From: Hybos culiciformis
Taxonomy: Eukaryota > Arthropoda > Insecta > Diptera > Hybotidae
Assembly: GCA_964007475.1 (NCBI GenBank)
Contig: OZ023275.1
Location: 12,255,829-12,319,828, forward strand
Direction: 5' to 3'
DNA length: 64,000 nucleotides
The notes below the pieces were generated by a model, which was given only the letters and a program-made list of their open reading frames with translations, made no database searches and was not told where the DNA came from. This document shows, one piece after another, positions 12,601 through 27,600 of this stretch. How positions within the stretch are numbered: position 1 is the first letter of the stretch; each line of letters opens with the position of its first letter. Both the position numbers and the translations under genes were made by a program.

Positions 12601-15600
12601 ATTTTTTTCTAATGAAAACATGATCGAATCGTGAATTCTCAGTACTTGAATTGAGATACGAGACTGTTTATTTTCGCATTCACACCACAAACTGATACCA
12701 ACAAATTCCCTCCCCTATATCTAAGCTCTTAGTGTCTAATTTTTTTTTTATTATTATATACAATTTTTTTTTTCCCAGTAAAGTGTAAAGATAAATCTCT
12801 AGAACAAAAGATAAAAAATAAAAACTTTATTATTAAGAGATTTTTATTCTTCATTTTTCCTTTTTATCATGAATAAAAGATTTTTTATTCGAATTTTAGG
12901 ATTCTACTATGTATGTATTATTATTTAGTATATTACAGTATAGAATACCTAAAAATATAGTAATTAAATAAATAATCTTTATTACTTTAATTTTTTTTTT
13001 TAAATTTTCTTCCTTAAAATTTTTTTTTTAATTATTATAGCCCCACGTTTCAAATACTACATGTCATAGATTTGCATTTGTGTAAAAAAAAAATTTCAAA
13101 AATTAACATAGTATAAATAGTATGGCCACATATTGAAAATACAAACTAAAATGGCTCGATTTTCTTTTACAAGTAAAAAATCACCATAAAAATCACCACA
13201 GTAAACAAATATTTACTAAGAATATATTGGGCTTTCGAAGGAAAAGTGTTGCTACTCTGGAATATTGATAAAAACAAAAAAAAACTAACATAGATACATA
13301 ACATAAATAGTAAATTGAAAATTTAATTAAACATTTTCGTTCTAATTTTTCAGTTATTCCGTAATTGATCAGTTCAGCCACTTTTGGAACCCATTTATAC
13401 ATACTATCTACGATGATGTAATTAAGTAATTTATATCAAAGCGACCAATGCTTATACTGTGGTGTAATATTTAGAAAAAAAAATGTATTCTTTTTATTAC
13501 AATTATTATTATTATTATTATTATTATTATAATGATTATTAAAAGTAAAATCCTAAAATGAAATACTTTTGAAATATTAATTTTAATAAGTATTATACCA
13601 TTCTTTTATATTTACATATTATTCTTAGTAATATCTATATATGATATTATATACATATATATATATATATTATTTTTACAGAAAAATAGTCTTTACATTC
13701 ACATCGTTATCATACATACATTCATTATAATTTTACATTATAAATATTTTTGATAACATAATTTTTCGAGTAAAAAACAAAAAAAAATAAAAATATATTT
13801 ACGATTATTTTATTGTGTATGTATATATGCAATGTATATATATATATATTATATAGCTTTATATTTATTTTGAAAAAAAAAAAAATGAACAAACAAGTTC
13901 TTAAAAATAATATTATAATTCTTTTAATTCTAAAAAGGATATGTGTATGGAAAATTTTTTTTTATTTTTTACATCCTGGAAAATTCTTCTTTTTTTTTTG
14001 TTGGCATCTAATTATGTATGCAAGAAAAAAAAATTAAGACACAAATGTATATCGTGTTAAAAAATTAACAAACAAACAAAATAGATAAGACCAAAATTTA
14101 TATAATTCCTTAAAAATAATGTTATGTACTGAACTTAAATTGATGGTTAAAAGTAATTCTTGTGATTGAGCATTTTCCAAATGTATGTATTTAAGCTAAA
14201 GAAATAAGCTTTTAATTTCTTAATAGAATGAATAATAAAATTACATAAATAAATAAAAACTTTCAGTGTAGCAACTAATTTTCGAAACCTTCTCAAAATA
14301 GCAAAAGAAACAAAAAAAATGAATTTTTATTCTATTTTATTAATGAACAAATAATCACACATTTTTTATTCAAACAAAAATAATTTGATCTTCCTGTGTC
14401 AACATTATTACTATTCTTAATCCATCTTATCACGTTAAATATTAAATTTATGTACATGTAAGTCCCACAACGAACGGCTCAAAAGTTCTTATAATATGTC
14501 AAAAATTCCGAATAATCTAACCAATAGCTGTTTTAATTCAATCAAGATAATTTTTTTCAGTGTGCCTTACAAAAATTTATAAATTTTTTAACTAAGCCGT
14601 AAAAATCATACACATTTTGTACCATTATTAAACCGAAGAAAAAAAAAAATTAAAATAATAATAATAATAAGCAAATTCATATTAAGTAAAATTCAAAAAA
14701 TTTTATTTTTCAAAGCACATATCCTTTTTATATTATTTTTAACGGAAACTTTTGTGACTTATTGCCAAACACGCGAGGATAAAAACTTTTGAGGACATAA
14801 ATATCAAAAAATGTGTAGATTCATATATTTCCACAATTATATAATTTTTAAGGATAAAAATTATAATTTTTGTTTTTTTTTTTTTTTTAATTTTTATTTC
14901 ACTTCTTTTTTAATTCTTAACATTTTAATATCTTTATAGGTGCAAGAAAAATATTCAAATAAATATTAAAATAAATGAAAAAGAGAATTTTTGTTTTTTT
15001 TTCTGTTATAAATTTATTTTTTAACAAAATATATGCGAATTTCGTTCGCATAAATTTATGAAAAAGTTAAGATATTTATTTTATTATATGAAAAAGGAAA
15101 AGGATTAAAACTATAAAATAAACATAAAAATGTTGAAATACAAATATATAAAATAATATGACACATAAAACATATCTAATGCATAATATAAAAAAAATCA
15201 TTGTAAAATTTTTAGCCATAAGATTTAATGTAATCAAACTCTGAAAATACTAAATTTAAATCTAAATTTCATTTGTGAGGGTTCAGAATTATGTATATTG
15301 AACAAGTAATTTTATTAAATTTCAACTAATCAATATATTGATTAACAAATACGAAAAATTTAAAAAAGAATATAGGTATATTAGTTTTTTTAATTTTTTT
15401 TATTTAATTGTATTTAAATAAAATTTCTTCTTATTTAAGTATCTACATCATATTTCTAAGCATAACCTAGATTCTAGAAGTATGCAAACAAGCTGAACTA
15501 TATGTACAATGTAAAAGAAATAGTTGCAGCCTAATATTAAGGAATAACATATGTATATAATATTAATTATAATATGATAAATAAGTTGAATTGAAATGAA

Positions 15601-18600
15601 CATTAATATCATAAAATGCAATGATAAAAATGTATGTAATAGATGCTCTCACAAAGTACTAAAATAAAATGACCCGCTTGAACTGAAAACCAAATATCTG
15701 GGAACGTTTTTTAAAATTCATCATAATTTTTTTTAAATAGGTATAATAACTAAAAACATAAAAAAATTTTCCAATATTTCAAAAACCATAGCTTTTGAAC
15801 AGAATAAAGTTAAAATTAAATTTATGTCACTGAAGCGTAAGCCTCAACATATTCCATGAACTCTACGAAATGGAATATAGTTTTGAAAAAAAAAAAAAAA
15901 TAATCAGTATATTATTTGGCGCCTTTTTTACTCAATATTATCAAGTTTTAATGAATTAAATTAAAATCCTTATCCATAAAACAAAATTTATTCAGGATTT
16001 TTCAGAAGAAGTTTAAACAAAAAAAAAAAATAAAAATAAAATAAAATAATAATAAAATTGTATACTTTTTTTTTATTTTGATAACCTCCCCTGAAAAAAG
16101 GTGAAAAAAGCCTTTTACAATTTTTTTTTTTTTAAGTAAATAAAAATAATATTTTTAATTAATTCATTTAATTATTCTAAATGACAATTAAAACCCTCAT
16201 ATTTTTTATTCAAAATCATTAAAATAAAAAAGATAATTGTAATTTTATGTTTTTCAGAAAAATATACTAATTAAAAATTATGATTATTAAAAACAAAAAA
16301 AAAAAATTATTGCATTATATAATTCTTTAATACATTTTCTTCTTTTTTTTTTTTATTTATTTACAACCTTTATATCTTTTGTAGAAAATGAAATATTTAA
16401 TTGGTTCTAATAAACTTCAGAATATCAAAATAAATATAATATAACTGTTGCCACATGACATAATCGCCTAAGTCGATTTTACTACTTTTGAGGGGAGCAG
16501 TTTAAAGTTTAAAATCCTTTCCTGAAATCGAAGATAAATGGAACCTAATTTGAGAAGATTATAGAATTTTAAAACCCTTTTAAGTTTTTAAAAGCCAAAT
16601 ATGAGGCGTAGAATCATATGACCAACACTTGAAAATAATAAAATAATAACCGCCTAACTCGACTTAAGCGGTTATGTCATGTGGCCACAGAATAGAAAGA
16701 AAATATCTGTTCTGAGCAATCGACAAAAAATATGAGTTCTTAACGATAAGAGTAGATAAGTTAAAACTCAGGTTTTAGTTTCGAAATGAAACTATTTTTA
16801 AACAATCCTTCAAAAAATGTTAATTGAAGGCTTTTGTATATGTTTTTGGTACGAGATTAAAAGAATTACATATCGTTCAAATAATTCGAAGAGTGTAAAG
16901 ATCAAAATTATAATTTTTCAGCAAAAAATTCAACGAACTTAAATTCGACAAAAAAATTAAATTTCGCAGAATTTGAATGTAATAAATACTCTTTCGAGTC
17001 ACGAATTGATTTTTTTAATACTATTTCTTTTAAGAACTAAGAAAAATGATAGCAATTAGAATCTATATGAAAAATATTTTGCAATAATTTAAAATTTTTG
17101 AGAAATTTTCTTCAAAGAAAGGATTCAACAAAATATCAGTCATCATTTTGAAGGTGGATGATGTAGAAAAAAAAAATTTTATTATTATAAAATCCATTTA
17201 ATTTAACAAATAATTTATTCAATTCTTAAAAATATTACAAAATCCTTTTTCTTTCAAAATTTATTTAATTTTTCTACCGTTACCGCACCATTTTCTAAAA
17301 AAAAAAACAAAAATTTTATATCCATACTATATTATACAATAATAATAATAATAATATATGTATATATAAATAATACGTATAGTATAGGTATAATATAATT
17401 TAATAAAATATTAAAAAATTATTTTAATTTTAATATATTTTGAACTTATCTTTTTGAAACCAAAAGGTGCTAAAAATTTATTAATTCAATTAACTTGAAT
17501 AAATTGTTTTCAAAAAAAAATAAAAATAACATTTTTTTTTTTTTATATATAAGTTGTCATAATATCTATCATTATACAGAAAAGGACTGAAATAGATAGT
17601 ATAATATAGATAGTATATATATATACTATATATAGTCGACTATAGAGGGTATGTATCGTAATCAAATTGTCAAAACATTTGTTATGTCAATAATTTATTA
17701 ATTTAATTTGTATGATATATACAAAAAAAGTTTAATTTTAATTTTTCTATAATTTTTTTTCATTTAATTAATTTAAATAAAAAATGAAAAACAATTAAAA
17801 AATTATTTTATAAAAAATTTCCTTATTTTTCTAATTTTTTTTTAACATTGAATCAATAACATTTTTATTTCAATTATGGAAGACATTAATTTTTAAACAA
17901 CAACGCTTTAGCATTTTCACACATTTGAGGCCATCTCCACGAAATATATAGAACATTATTTTTTCACACTATTTCAACATTCAAGATGGATGGTATATAA
18001 GTTAAGTGCATAGTATTGTATGGAATTCTAGCATACATGAAAATCAATTAAATTGCCGCAATAAATTCTTAAAGTCCAATATTAAATACTACTTATGTAC
18101 CTAAAAAAACTTAATCAAAGTATTTTTGATATGCCCTAAGTATAAGCAATAAAAAAATTATTTCTAAAGGATTATGATTTGATTATTTTTTTTTTTTTCA
18201 TTACTTTTACCTTTTTGATTTTTCATAATGGAAAAGTTAAGTATTTTAATAATAATAATCATATTTAAACTTATCAAAATAATAATAATTATTATTATTA
18301 TTATTATTATTACTATAAATAAATTTGTTCTTTATTCATATAAATATATAGAAAAAAAAAAAAGAATATTTTTCATACTGAAAGATTTGAAAAATTTTGA
18401 TTGCGTAAAACAATTTAGAAAAATTAATTTCCTCATTTTCTAAAGGGTTCCACAAGACACACAAGGCAAAAGAATAAAAATATATATATTAACAAAAAAA
18501 AACGAGAAAATTATTTTTAATCCTTTTATAAAACTTAATAATTTGCATAGTATTATTATTTTATATAAAATATTAAAAAAAAAAAAAAAAATACCGTTAA

Positions 18601-21600
18601 TATTTGATAAATATTTGACATGGTAAAGATCTATAGAGCTTTAGGTCGTAATATTGTTATGTACTTATAATAATATATATTCATTATATATACATATTAC
18701 TATATGAAAGAAAATTGTTATTTTTGAATGAAGATTCTGGTATCCATTAAACAAAAAGTGTTAAACCATTAAGGAAATTATAGAAAAATATGATAAAGAA
18801 TTTAATTGTGCTTATTAAAAATATAACCATAGAAAAAAAAAAAAAGGACAAAAAGTCAAGAGCAAGGGAATTTTGAGTAGTATTTCAAAAAGGTGGTATA
18901 TCCTTTTAAACATTGACTGTGCGATAAAATTTTATTGTAAAATATTTTCTAAGTTGATTTTGTATAAGTTGAAAAAAAAAATTAAAAGATAAGCACGAAT
19001 GATTTTAAATTTTCCTATTAATATCCTTTGAAAGTGAGGTGTCAGTGTTTAAAATTTGATATCAAAATATTTCAAACACATTTTAGAGAATTAGAAATTT
19101 TTTACGTTTTAAACTTCGTTTCTAAAACTAACTGAAGCAGATAAATTGGCCGGAAGTATGGCTCAAAGCGTTTAAATGTTATTCTTAAGGAGATTTTATT
19201 ACTACGGTATATAATATTAATAAACTTTTAATAAACACACAAGTTCAGCTTTATTTTTACATAAAATGTTATAAAAAATTTTGACAATTAGATATTTTCA
19301 ATGATTACTTCAATTGAATACGTATACAGACAGTAACTTTTTTAAAGTCGTATACTTTACGTACTGATCTGCATCATGGCATGATTAACAACCTAATTAT
19401 CCGTAACGAGAAAATATAAAGATTTTTAAGCCATCATCATTTCAATGTCCGTTCTTGCGATCATTAATTTTGAACTTCCAACTAAACTTCTACTATATAT
19501 TTTCCTATTATACTTCTGTCTGGAATACCCGCAATTCCGACAAGTTCTACTTCTAGAAATTCTATAATTGAAATTAAAAATTCCTTGAGGTTAAAGTCTA
19601 AGAAATTATAAATCAAAATATGAAATTCTAATGTTTAATTCAAATTTATAGCTGCATAAAGCACATAATTTCGATTCTAATTATAATTCTAACATATTTC
19701 CAAGAGTATTGAACACATTAGACACTCAATGTGAGATACAATTCAATGTATTTTAAATTGAAAATTCTTTTAATGGCGTTTATATCAAATTAATTAAAAT
19801 TATAGAACAGTAACATAAGAAAAAAATATATATAAAAAAATGAAATGATAACAAGGATTATAAACCATTAAAATATGATTAAATTAAATAAGTAAGTATT
19901 TTCATTTAGTTCTTCAACCATTTCAAATTGACAAATTTGTAAATTGAATTAAATTAATTTTAAGAAATATAAATTGAAATAAATTTCTTCTGAAAAAAAA
20001 AAAATAATAATAATAATAATTTAATTGGATTATATTTACTTATGTATGTAAAAGGAAATTATTCAACTTTCAATTTGAATTCAAATATCATTTTATTTGT
20101 TATCTAAGACATGAGCCTATAACGATCAGGATATATTTTTTAAGTAAACGTCAGAATAGAAATAGAGTTTATTATTATCTTATTCCTTCTTTTGTATTGA
20201 CGGGGTTTTCTTATTATGTGATATAGAGAAAATTTGTAGCTTTGGAAATGAAAATGGTATGAAAACTTTAAATGCAATCATATAACGCCTAAAATCATAT
20301 TCTATATCATAATGAAGAAAGAATTTTCAGCAATGGTACTATTTATTTCGCCATATAATATTTGATATTTTCTTATACTTTTATTTACAAATTTATGATT
20401 AATAAGTGGTAAGTGGTAAGTGGTAAGTGCATTCTAATGGAAATTTAAAGTTATCAATATTTCGAATTTTTTTCCCAAACTCTTAAAATTCTTAGAAAAA
20501 ATTTAAAATTCTATTATTTTTATCAGTAAGAAAATTGAGAATTATTTATAGTTCCGATATGTTAAAATCTAAAAATAAGATAATATAAAATATTTGTATA
20601 TATAAAATTCACTGTCAAAAATGAAATATTTCATATCACAACTTAACCTAATTAAATTTAATCATTAACTTTTTCTTTTTTTTGATAAAAATCGCAACTT
20701 TTTTTTCTTAAATCATAGAAACAGAAAAAAAAATAATTAAAATCATGTCCATAAAATTTATAAATGTAGTCTAATAAATTAACATGTAATAAAATGGGAT
20801 ATGAACAAATTCATTTAGAAAGAAAAAAAAATATATATAAAAAAATGCAATGAAATTTTCTATTTATCTACTTTCAAAATAATCTAAGTGCATTTTTCAT
20901 AAATTCTGTGTACTATTAATGGTTTGGTTGCTTAATCCATATCAATCTAACCATAATTATAATAAACTAATAATAAAGTAAATATGTTAGTTTAAAATTT
21001 GAATGTATATAAAATAACTTAGTTTTGAACCTCGATAATTACATTATTTAGAATTTCTTAAGCAAATTCTATACCTAAGAACCATCAGAATTCAATTTTT
21101 TGAACTGAAAACTTTATATTAATAAAATTACAATTGGAAGTAACCAAACTCAACCCTAATTTTTGAACAAACACAATTTGGGATAATGTTTTCCGATAAA
21201 TTCAGATGATGATGACGATGCATCTGATAATAATTGAACTTAAGAATAGAGAAAACTCGATAGAATATATTCCTGAATGCATGACACAGATGCAATAAGA
21301 AATATGAATATGCACCATAAATTTAAAATTTATTTATTGGTATTAGTTTTAAGATAATATGTCGCTTGTTTGATTGCAGTTTTGAAAATCTTATATATCG
21401 CAATGCAAAAAAAAAAATCGTTCTTTTAAAAAAATAATATACCTTCACTTGGAAGGTATATTATCAAAATTAGTGGCAGCTAATTTTGTTTTTTTTTTTT
21501 TTTTAAATGAATGAAAATGTATATTTCTTTGGACAACCAAGCGATATTTTTCGCCATTACATGCATACAATTTTTTTTTTTTTTTCGGAACCTATCCTTA

Positions 21601-24600
21601 ATATTTTTCAACTTACATATGTATTTTTTTTTTTAAAAATCCTTTTTTTTTTTTTTTAAAACGACAATTTTTTCCCAAGATTTATATTTTTAAATAGAAA
21701 AATGAACAGAAAAAAAAAAAAACGGAAAATTTTGTTACTGATATTACATAATTGAGAAAAATTATATGTATTTAAATTCTAATATGTATCTCAGTACCAA
21801 AACTAGAAATTCTTTTTCAAATTATCAATAGAAAGTTGACTTATTACAACATCATTGAACATTTTAAAACTTGTTGAAGAGTATCAGTTTGGCGCAACAC
21901 ATTTGAAGGAACACCGATCAATCTAAATCTGGAAAATTTTACTTTTCAAGATCTAATCCTTAAACTGTCTATATCCTTATGTTATTAATATTAAGACCCA
22001 TTAATTTTCAACTGCAAATTTAATATATGTTCTTTGTGATTCAAGGCTTATTATATTAATCAGTCTTATAAAATTTCGAGGATAGAAATTAACTGAAAAC
22101 AAGAAAAAGAACCATTGACATTCAAGATCAATTTATACAATTAACTAATTAAAAAAAAATCGTGATTTGAGGCTACTTACCTTTTAGTATAAAATTCTCT
22201 TACTTATTTTGTTATTCCCAAAGGGTTAAATCCTACAAACTACAACTAATGTCTTTTTAAATAAAAATATCTTTCAAAACACATTTTTGAAGAGACATTA
22301 GTTAAAGAATTTGGCTCCAAAAAAAATTGATACGAATTTCGGAGTTATTTAATTTAAAACTGAGATCTTTTAATGAGAAATTTGAAAACGACTTAGATTT
22401 GCATAAAAAAAAGGGCCCTTCTTGTATTCTGAGACCATTTAAATTAAGAACATTTATTTTAATAGAAATTAAGTGAAAAAAAAAGGAAACAGGATTGGTT
22501 ACAAAATCTCTTTTTTCGCATAAAAACGCCAAATTTGTTTAAAAAAAAAAAATTATAATATTTTTCATTTAAGTTTTTTTTTTTTTCATCACATCCTTAT
22601 ATGATGAATAAGGATTTCATTCCACTTTTTGTTTTTTAATTTTATTTATAAAGCCAAAAAAGTAGGAAGTTTCTATGTCCTTATAAAAAAAAAAATTGTT
22701 ATAGGAATTGAAAGATATCCTGTTTTTTCTGTAGAGAAAAAAAAAAAATAATACGCGAAATTAATATAAATTTTTTTTTTAATTTTTTATTTAACATTTG
22801 AATATGAAATTCGAATATCCTTAAAATGGGTGGTAGCTAAATGATTGCAGGACATAAGTAATATTTTTCTTATTTTTTTTTTCTGTCCCATTTTTACAGA
22901 GTTTATGTATACAATAGAATTTTTAAATTTATTCAATAGCGATATAAACATATAAAGAGTAGTAACATTAAGAGTAATAGAGTTAAGGAACGATAGACGT
23001 ATTTCTTTTCCAATTTTCTTCCAAGGACTTCTAGCTAAAATATTCAATTTTTGATTTCTTTGGGGAACTGAAATATAATTCTAAATGAAGTAGAATTAAA
23101 GAAAGACTCAACTATCTTCAAGTTCTTGCGATAAACTTCATTTTCTTTTTTATTTGTTAAACTTATTGAATAAAATCAAACATAATTTTATATAAATCTG
23201 TAATGATCAAAATCATAATAATTATAGAAATCAGGATGAAAAAACTCATATTGCGGGAAAACTATACTTACCGTGAGCAATTTTTATTTCCTAAATTAGG
23301 AAATAACTTAAAATTTTAATATTTTTCAGTTACTGACGCCGCGCCCCTATGATCAAGAAAAAAAAAGTCAGAATATAATTTTAATTTAAACACCCAGTAC
23401 TTTGGTTTTTATATTATTCAATTCATTTATGCAAACGCATCTAAAAAGAATCTATAAAAATTACTTTCTGCCGCATTTTTTTTTTTTTTTTTATAAAAAT
23501 AGATATTTTGTATTCTCAATGGATTTATTTAAATAAGTAGCAAAAAAAAAAAAAAACGAGGACCATGTAAAAGGACAAAAAGGACATGTTACTCTGTAAT
23601 AAATGTTAAAAATATATATTTACAGATTGAATATAATATTCATTTTGTATAATTTTCATAATTTTATAAAAATTAAAAAAATAAAAATAACATCTATAAT
23701 AATTTTTATAGTTAAAAAAAGAAATTCGCTGAAAAAAATTAGATAGATTTTTTTTTTATTATCTAAAAGCCGTTTAAAAATTAAAAGCACGTCCAATGTG
23801 TGTCCCATTTGAAAAAACAAAAAAAAAAAGGATACGGACTTCTATTCTCTTTTTTCTTCATTCTTTTTTTTTTTTTGCAACTACTTATATGAAAAAGTAT
23901 GAGCGAAATGTCCTTTTTATGCAAAGCATTAACATTATATTTCAAGTTAAAAAAAAAAGAAAAAATTAAAATAAAAATGCAAGGAATGGGAATAAGTATC
24001 TATTTTTTTTTACATATCTTAAAAATTCGAATTTATACATAAAAAAAATATATTCAATGTATTTTATTTTGATTTATGTGAAAAAAATTCTTTACATGCA
24101 GTCAAGGAGTCGAGTTTTCTTTTTTTTAATTACAATTCAAAGAAGAATTATCATTTTTCTTATTAATTTTTCTTTTCAAGCTTGGCTGAAAAGTGAGATA
24201 TTTTTTAACTTAAACCCAATCATAAACAAAGTCAATATTCGTAACTTTTCGTTCAACTTTGACAGGTCGATAAGGAAATAAAAACTTAAAAATCTTTGAT
24301 TATTTGATCACATAAAAATCCATTTAGTTTTCATTGAAAGAAATAATATGTTTACGAATTTGATAAAATAGCATCTGAACATTGGTTTGGATTCCACCAT
24401 CCAGAGTAGAAAATAATTTTCCCCTGTTTTTTCTTAATTTAACTTAAATTAACTTAATTTAACTTAAATTAACTTAATTAAATAAAATTTTGTTTTTTGC
24501 GACAAGATTTTTTTTTTTTTAATTTATATAATTACACCCTTATATATATCTAAACTAAACTTAAACTAGATAAACTATGAGATTCTAAGAGATCAGTGAG

Positions 24601-27600
24601 ATCTCTGAACATTTGGAAACGAAGTTATCATTTATTTTTGTTATTCTTTGTATAAATGATTTCGATGTTATTTCGTCCTTTTCGTCCATTTTGTTCATTT
24701 CGCACATTTTTGCCAGTGCCAAAATACCAACTCTGCCTGAACAAGACAACTTAAAAGCATAAAAAGGTTTCAGTTACAAATATCCTAGAAATTGTTTTAG
24801 CCCAATAAATTATTTCGACATTTAACTATATTTTGAAATTTTGAAATTGCTAGATTTATGCAAGGCTCTTAAACTCAAGCGAACTAATATTCTATTTTTT
24901 TGCATTTTTGTAAAAACATACTTCGTTTGTATATATAAAAAAAAATGTCGTTATCTTTGTATACTCATTAATGGATAATGAGGGTGGGTTTTTCAAAAAA
25001 GAAAAAAGAATTAAAAACAAAAAAAAAAATTTTGTAATATATAATTTTTTTAAAATTTTATAATTTTTATATACTTTTTTTTTCGATAATCTTTTTTCAC
25101 ATATGCATTTTATATGTACAACAAATTAAAAATATGCGCATCCTGTTATTTTTTTTTACTTATGTCCGAAAAAAAGGACCTTATGAACATTAATACAGTA
25201 TGAGAGAATTATGTCCTTTTTGTGATTTTGGGATACTTTTTCGTTAAAAAAAAATTTTTTTTTTTTTTATCTTTATAATGGTTTGTAATTTTTATAATAA
25301 ATTGCAACAAAAAAAAAATATTTACAATGATTAAATGCTAATTTTTTATTTTATTTTATTTTTTTTCCATTTTTTTATTTTAAATAATATTAGTTTTTAT
25401 TTAGGATAAGTAACTATTTCTAGAAAATAATTTGAAAGGACAAGATAGATTTAAATAAACAATATTCAGTTAATTCTAACCTTAATGATTGTCAAATATT
25501 AAAGCGAAGCCAAAGGAAAGCTGCTAACTCAAAATATGAAAATCGTGCAAATTTGTTGTTATAGATGATCTTTGCACGTATTCATCAATTATGTTTTGAT
25601 ACTTTTGTCCCTGGGACAAGTAACTTATGTGTAATAAAAAAAAGTATATTGCATAAAATTTATCTAAGATAGGTGTTAATGAATTTGTAATATTGTATGT
25701 TAATAAAAAATGATGTAGAAAATAGTTTATTAGTAAATACTTTATCTTCATTTTCGCAATTGATTTCTCATAGTTTAGTTCAGACCACGTTCAGACGCAT
25801 AGAATATTTGCTTTAAAATATAAAAAGAATAGTTCATTTTTTTATCTACAGTTTGAAATCTAGTCTATTCATATTACTACAGACGTCACTTACATTCAAA
25901 CTTTCAGAATCAATCGTAATGCAAATCTTTCTTATAGTTTTGAAATTCCAAAAAACTCTTATTCTTAATTTAAAACTGATTGGTATTAATAAACAATAAT
26001 AAATCCTTGCAAAGGAAGTAGCTTAATGTCCTTTTTTTTATAATATTATATGTTTTATTTTATTTTAGATGATTTTTTTTTATTATTTTGTTAGAGCATC
26101 CTTATGAAACAAGAATAATTCTGTTTTTTTTTTTTTTTGGTTATAATAAGATATTTAAAAATTCATGATACTTACTTGCATGTTATTTTCTCTTTTCCAT
26201 CTAAAAATTGACCATTTGCCCCCCAACGTTTAGGTAATTCCAAAATTGATAGGCCATGTGATCCAGCCAATGCTATAAGTGAACCTTCAGGTGACGATAA
26301 AATTTTTTCAACTTGAAAATTTTGTGGTAAAGATGGAACTAAAGTCTGAAAGATAAAAATAATAAAAATTAAAAAAAAAACATTCAGAGCGTGCTAAAAT
26401 TTTGCAATTTTTTTTAGAAGGATTATTTGTAGTCTTGACAATTTTACTCTGACCAAAATGTAAACACATTATATCATCTTCTTTTTAACGATAATTTAAC
26501 ATTAACATAAGCTAAAGAATGCCCATAATTTCTTTCTACTTAAGAAGAATTTCTGAATTAAAAAATTGTTAGCTGCATAAGTAAAACATAATATTTTTAC
26601 AGAAATCCAGAATCAAAATCTAAAAACTGCAACAAATTTTTCGGAAATTGGTAAAAACGTTTTAAGGCCAAATTGTATAACTAATGTCTTATAAATGTCA
26701 TTTAATAGATATAAGCTTGTATAATAGTGCTTGTTGAATTAGGCAAAAATGTCTCTCAAACAGATGAAGTAGTTAGTTACACTCAACAGAATCTTCGAAA
26801 AAATTTGCAAAGAAATCTCTGAACTAACCAGCTTATATATTACAATTTATATATTTTTTATATTTATTTTAAAAAGAAATTTAAAACTTTTTTTTTTAAT
26901 TATTAATTAAGAATCCTTTTTTATCACGGAAATAAATACTTTTTCCCTTGTTTTTACAAATATATCATTAAAACTTTTTTATTTTTAAGATCAATTTTGT
27001 AAAAACAATATTGTCTTCTGAATTTTTTTCTCTATATATAAAAATAGTGGAAAAGAAATTAAAATTAGGCATAAATTAAACAAAATTTTGTATTTTATGT
27101 ACAAGAAGTAAAAATATTTCATACTTATTTGTTGATTTATACAAGCTATATAGCTCCTTGCAACGGCTTTATTTAATTTATATACTTTTTGTTTTATATA
27201 TATATAAAAGCGTTTTTAAATTCAGGGTTGTTATTGGAATAGATTTTTAATGTTAAATATAAGCACCCGGCGCCCGTGGGTTTTGTAAGACGTATGTATC
27301 TTACAAATATTTAAAACCCCTGTTAATTTCTCCCCCGATGACAATTTTAACAAAAATTACCCATCAATTTTGTATTCAAAATTAATACCGCAGAACTTAA
27401 ATTTTCAATTTCAAGCAGGTGTAAAGAACTGAATTTTTTGAAACCCAGGAAATCTTCTGTTTTTTTTTTTTTCATTTGAAAAATGAATTTCTTTTGTAAA
27501 ATTTAAATGCAAACTTGAAAAAAAAATTTTTTTGGATCCTTTTGAATGATAGCCAAATTTTTCATTTTTTTTTTTTGTTCGTTTTTCTTTTTAACAATTA

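Larger units (their letters stand above)
3338..26175 (-). other. Nup88 intron 2 (22.8 kb)
   Basis: A 22,838-nt intron between residues 130a and 130b of Nup88 (phase 2), with donor GTAAGT and acceptor TTTCCAG. It is dominated by A/T homopolymers and ATT microsatellites. Every ORF in it is short, rich in Lys/Asn/Phe/Ile and lacks domain signatures, so I call no nested gene. Recognisable contents are listed separately: a TTAGG-rich insert (8120-8179), inverted-repeat elements at 11805-11971 and 16445-16690, small hairpins and short tandem repeats. Confidence 0.85.

Noticed and set aside
12016..12623. Overlapping ORFs on both strands of Nup88 intron 2
   Set aside because: Lys/Phe-rich translations of homopolymer runs; no homology that I recognise, and non-ATG starts in some.
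25605..25619. Perfect short palindrome TTGTCCC-T-GGGACAA
   Set aside because: Seven-base stem only; expected by chance somewhere in 64 kb and without further context.
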